Assembly: GCA_001507425.1 (NCBI GenBank)
Contig: LMAJ01000030.1
Coordinates: 28,468-92,467, forward strand
DNA: 64,000 nucleotides
Reading direction: 5' to 3'
Origin: Flavobacteriaceae bacterium CRH
Lineage (GTDB): Bacteria > Bacteroidota > Bacteroidia > Flavobacteriales > Flavobacteriaceae
The translations under genes and the position numbers were made by a program. Below are positions 62,001 through 64,000 of the stretch, piece after piece. The notes under the pieces were generated by a model. It had not been told where the DNA came from. It did not search any database and worked only from the letters and a program-made list of their open reading frames with translations. How positions within the stretch are numbered: position 1 is the first letter of the stretch; each line of letters opens with the position of its first letter.

Positions 62001-62721
62001 TTCTGTTATTGAAGAAAAATCAGAAGAAAACTATATTCTTCGCTTTGCTGTAGTCGATACAGGAATTGGAATATTGGAACAAAATCAGAAGAAAATTTTT
62101 AAAGCTTTTTCACAAGAAGATAGTTCTACAACGCGAAAATTTGGAGGAACCGGTTTAGGGCTTACGATTTCGAATCAGTTATTGGCTTTAATGGAAAGCC
62201 GTCTGCAACTTAACAGCAAAATAAATAAGGGAAGTACTTTTTATTTTGATCTTAATGTAAATGTCAGCCACAAAAGCATCACTGAAAAATACAGAGGAAT
62301 TTCAAGAAACCCAAGTCCTGAATATGCTTTGAGCTATTATTCAAATCAAAAAAAGCTAAATATTTTGATCGTAGAAGACAACAAAGTAAACATGCTCCTT
62401 TTGAAAACCATTGTAAAAAACCTCAATTTAAATACCATTATTTATGAATGTGAAAATGGTTATGAAGCAGTAAATCAAATAGAAAATATTAATCCTGATT
62501 TGGTTTTTATGGATATTCAGATGCCAATCATGAACGGGTATGAAGCCACTAGAGCAATACGAAATACAATGAAAGGCAAAAATATTCCTATAATTGCCGT
62601 AACTGCAGGTGCCGAAAAAGAGGAACGAAATAAATGTATATCTGCCGGAATGAACGATTACATCTCAAAACCCATAATTCGCGGAACTGTCGAAGAAGCT
62701 TTATCGAAATGGATAAAATAA
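59038..62721 (+). CDS. Hybrid sensor histidine kinase with PAS, GAF and receiver domains
   Basis: The product has 1227 residues. An N-terminal membrane region (about 30-240, seven or eight helices) is followed by two PAS domains (about 250-350, 355-480), two GAF domains (about 500-645, 668-820), HisKA with His857 (NMSHEIRTPLNGIIGF), the ATPase (VDTGIGILEQNQKKIF; FGGTGLGLTISN) and a receiver with Asp1159 (VFMDIQMPIMNGYE). It passes phosphate within itself and then to an Hpt protein that is not encoded here. The many small-molecule domains suggest several inputs (light, redox, ligands); none can be assigned. Confidence 0.94.
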   Translation: MVENYSFFNVSISGIANFGDALKSIITNWFVFNSDIIFYNNPKLIILGLSLFGFLSLLVYQFFRIKAKIGYFIEKKLETETAHKEYQLYALFFGIAIIVIEIVNEIFKIRPRSLFVFNVVIGISVLLMYFITDKIKFLRDRTQEIFIFFFFIYFGYVARNIIYLENDVVPVITFLLSFFFSYNILKPIKIYWIFVAIVFAYLITTVIFHLIPIKSSILLINFCIIVFIINHVNYAVLLNNRDNFRFTNEIVHKGNSLTIATKKKGEVLFSSETITAILGYSPDEVMAMEFWKLTEDPEFKRDNYHKTYIDNKLYISKLKSKNGEFKYIQWKDKKFSNDLIISIGQDVTEQIIVQDQYKNLIQTATDIIFEINVDGYFTFINEFGFSILGYSQDEVIMQHYSNFIHVDYIKNAVDFYENLAQNELNYPTIEIPVIKKSGEEIWISQKVIIRKNDLGETTGYAGIARDITEIKNIENEKKRRLEKIEAYNNSTKKLSTTDFRGYNDLQVVIDYIIQEAATVSKTNRVSFWKYSNDIITCKNLFSWDNQSLSDKNILDKESYPIYFETLKNKAIINASDVFNKLETSEFQQVYFIKNKIKSMLDVPIFLNGQLAGVACFESTEQKREWDNEDINYARTISDVISLAISSQMRLKAEKKLELKSELLSALALCTEKFLLSKSPQNMFEETYEIIGKAAKVDHIFYYEKDFETYTLSRKYKWSRDGVKDQITEVQDYTEENLQEVIHHAQNKKVLSTLTRNLEDTFFKRLLVANKIKSILILPLYVNNNFSGFIGFDDCTKERKWSDDEIYIFQTLAHNISSALDRNRNMAKVKESEDAIKAKELAEAANKSKSDFLANMSHEIRTPLNGIIGFTHLLMKTNLEEIQEKYMTTINQSAHSLLEIINDILDFSKIEAGKLELFIDLYDIQKILGQIFDLIIYESNQKNLDLELNVDPNVPKYIWTDIVRLKQILINLLSNAIKFTNEGSIKLNVSVIEEKSEENYILRFAVVDTGIGILEQNQKKIFKAFSQEDSSTTRKFGGTGLGLTISNQLLALMESRLQLNSKINKGSTFYFDLNVNVSHKSITEKYRGISRNPSPEYALSYYSNQKKLNILIVEDNKVNMLLLKTIVKNLNLNTIIYECENGYEAVNQIENINPDLVFMDIQMPIMNGYEATRAIRNTMKGKNIPIIAVTAGAEKEERNKCISAGMNDYISKPIIRGTVEEALSKWIK

Positions 62722-62811
62722 AAAACTTAATTGTTTGAATGAAACATATTATCCAAAAAAATATATAAATCCGTACAAGAAAATTTATAATAACAACTAA
62801 TACAATAAAAT

Positions 62812-63661
62812 ATGAAATGGTTAGGCAGAAGGCAAAGTGATAATGTGGAAGACAGAAGAGGCATGTCAGGTGGAAAAGTAGCCGTTGGAGGCGGTGTCAT
62901 TGGTATCATTATTTTGTTGTTGAATGTTTTTGGCGGTGAAACGGGCCAGGTTGTAGGATCTGCCTTAGAGAATTTACAAGGAGGACAAACGCAAACTGAA
63001 GCTGCTGCGCCTTTAAGTAAAGAAGATGAAGAAATGGGTAATTTTGTTCGTGTAATCCTGGCGGATAACGAAGATATCTGGAGTAAAATATTTCAGGAAA
63101 ATGGAATGACGTATAAAAACCCTAAATTGGTGCTTTTTAGAGGTTCTGTAAATACAGCTTGTGGCGGTGCATCATCTGCTTCGGGACCTTTTTATTGTCC
63201 GGGAGATCAAAAAGTATATATGGATTTAGGCTTCTTTGAAGAGCTTAAAACTAAATTTGGAGCAAAAAGGTGGCGATTTTGCGATTGCATACGTTATCGC
63301 GCACGAAATTGGCCATCACGTGCAAACGCTGTTGGGAACTTCAGAAAAAATGCATCAGCAACAAGAAGGAAAAAGCGAAGCCGAAGCTAACAAACTTTCG
63401 GTTGCTCTTGAACTTCAAGCCGATTTTTATGCCGGAGTTTGGGCACATTATAATGAGAAAAACTTAGATACAGGCGATATTGAAGAAGCTTTGAGCGCTG
63501 CAAACGCCGCAGGAGACGATGCAATTCAGAGTAAAATGAGCGGTCAGGTTGTTCCGGATTCTTTTACACACGGAACATCAGAGCAAAGAATGTACTGGTT
63601 TAAAAAAGGTTTTAAAAGCGGAGATATCAATCAGGGAACTACATTTGAGGAAATTAGATAA
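62812..63661 (+). pseudogene. Neutral zinc metallopeptidase (YpfJ/zinc_metallopeptidase family), frameshifted
   Basis: Residues up to DLGFFEELKTKFGAK read in one frame from ATG 62812; GGDFAIAYVIAHEIGHHVQT then continues in the next frame to TAA 63659-63661. The join needs one A fewer in the AAAAA run near 63264-63268. The repaired protein of about 282 residues has the usual N-terminus (WLGRRQSDNVEDRRG), one membrane helix (about 25-42), CGGASSASGPFYCPGDQKVY, and HEIGHH as zinc site with a later ELQADFYAGVWAH. It is either a recent frameshift or a sequencing error in a homopolymer. Confidence 0.87.
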
Positions 63662-63692
63662 TACAACAAACCAAATATAATTAACCAACCAG

Positions 63693-63722
63693 GCATGACT
63701 TAATCGTCATGCTTTTTTTTTA
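63693..63722 (+). terminator. Intrinsic terminator after the peptidase gene
   Basis: GCATGAC (63693-63699) pairs with GTCATGC (63706-63712) and is followed by a run of T to 63721. Confidence 0.88.
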
Positions 63723-63725
63723 TCA

Positions 63726-64000
63726 AAAAAATTCCAATATTTTAAATTCCAAATTCCAATTTTGTAGCTCTGCACAGTCTTGTCATCCTGAGGAACGAAG
63801 GATCACACTAGAGGATCGACAAAGATTAGCGAAAAAGATTAGCGAAAAAAAACTCGTCAAAGATTGCTGAGTTACTTTGCGGAGCTTCTAGTGTGATCTT
63901 TCGTTCCTCAGGATCACAAAAAAAAATTCCAATATTTTAAATTCCAAATTTCAATTTTGTAGCTCTGCACAGTCTTGTCATCCTGAGGAACGAAGGATCA
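63726..64000. repeat. 80-bp direct repeat and nested inverted repeat at the window end
   Basis: 63726-63805 and 63921-64000 are direct copies with one mismatch (words ATTCCAATATTTTAAATTCC and GTAGCTCTGCACAGTCTTG). Inside, ATCCTGAGGAACGAAGGATC (from 63785) is complementary, with one mismatch, to 63887-63914. AAGATTAGCGAAAAA is repeated near 63821 and 63836. No gene is seen in 63662-64000. The second copy is cut at, or ends at, the window edge. Confidence 0.85.

Noticed and set aside
1..64000. tRNA or rRNA genes
   Set aside because: No cloverleaf-like T-loop words with matching acceptor stems and no rRNA sequence were noticed on either strand; a covariance search was not possible here.

Overview
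The window looks like a piece of a Flavobacterium (Bacteroidota) chromosome. It is AT-rich and has almost no Shine-Dalgarno sites. Several upstream regions carry the Bacteroidota -7 element TAnnTTTG. Gene families and neighbourhoods are flavobacterial: Rho with a long Asn/Gln-rich insert divergent from a DUF4293 gene, rocD divergent from an Lrp regulator, single-chain SdaA, and many lipoproteins. Genes are separated by short palindromic and tandem repeats typical of such genomes. No rRNA, tRNA, IS element, phage or CRISPR array was seen.

Bases 1-8177 form a sulfur-handling region: the tail of a sulfatase, a YeiH-type putative sulfate exporter, a second complete secreted sulfatase, a CysK-type cysteine synthase, a family 2A encapsulin shell protein, and a cysteine desulfurase with a ~240-residue disordered extension overlapping the shell gene by 20 bp. 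The last two should form a protein nanocompartment loaded with desulfurase. The 5' leader of the complete sulfatase has a strong-looking promoter and two cysteine-rich mini reading frames with hairpins, which suggests cysteine-responsive attenuation. This is the most interesting part of the window.

Bases 8300-27700 are mainly core genes: a GT2/TPR glycosyltransferase, rocD and its Lrp-like neighbour, a dienelactone hydrolase, DUF3667, an M28 peptidase, rho, DUF4293, a NarL-type two-component pair, a phosphoesterase, a flotillin-like protein with an N-terminal repeat array, truA, an ABC exporter, an HNH-like protein and lpdA. Several intergenic regions carry tandem repeats, including 3 x 179 bp and 3 x 38 bp.

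Bases 28000-49300 are more accessory. They hold two tandem DUF1254 lipoproteins, a DUF2314-ankyrin protein, a divergent XRE/SymE-like module, a ureohydrolase, a TPM protein, a SUFU-domain protein, a CPBP protease, small hypothetical genes, an SDR/AraC/racemase group, a serine hydrolase/DUF1801/MBL operon, a lactonase, LOG, SRPBCC, DUF1801, LigT and an acyltransferase. Then come a VOC protein, a 43-residue secreted peptide and a CPA2 antiporter on the minus strand. One hairpin terminator sequence recurs after four genes.

Bases 51700-64000 carry sdaA, an SH3 protein, panB, an S23 four-helix-bundle gene bracketed by 45-bp repeats, an RluA pseudouridine synthase, an aldehyde dehydrogenase, a membrane protein, a large hybrid histidine kinase, and a neutral zinc metallopeptidase gene broken by one extra A.
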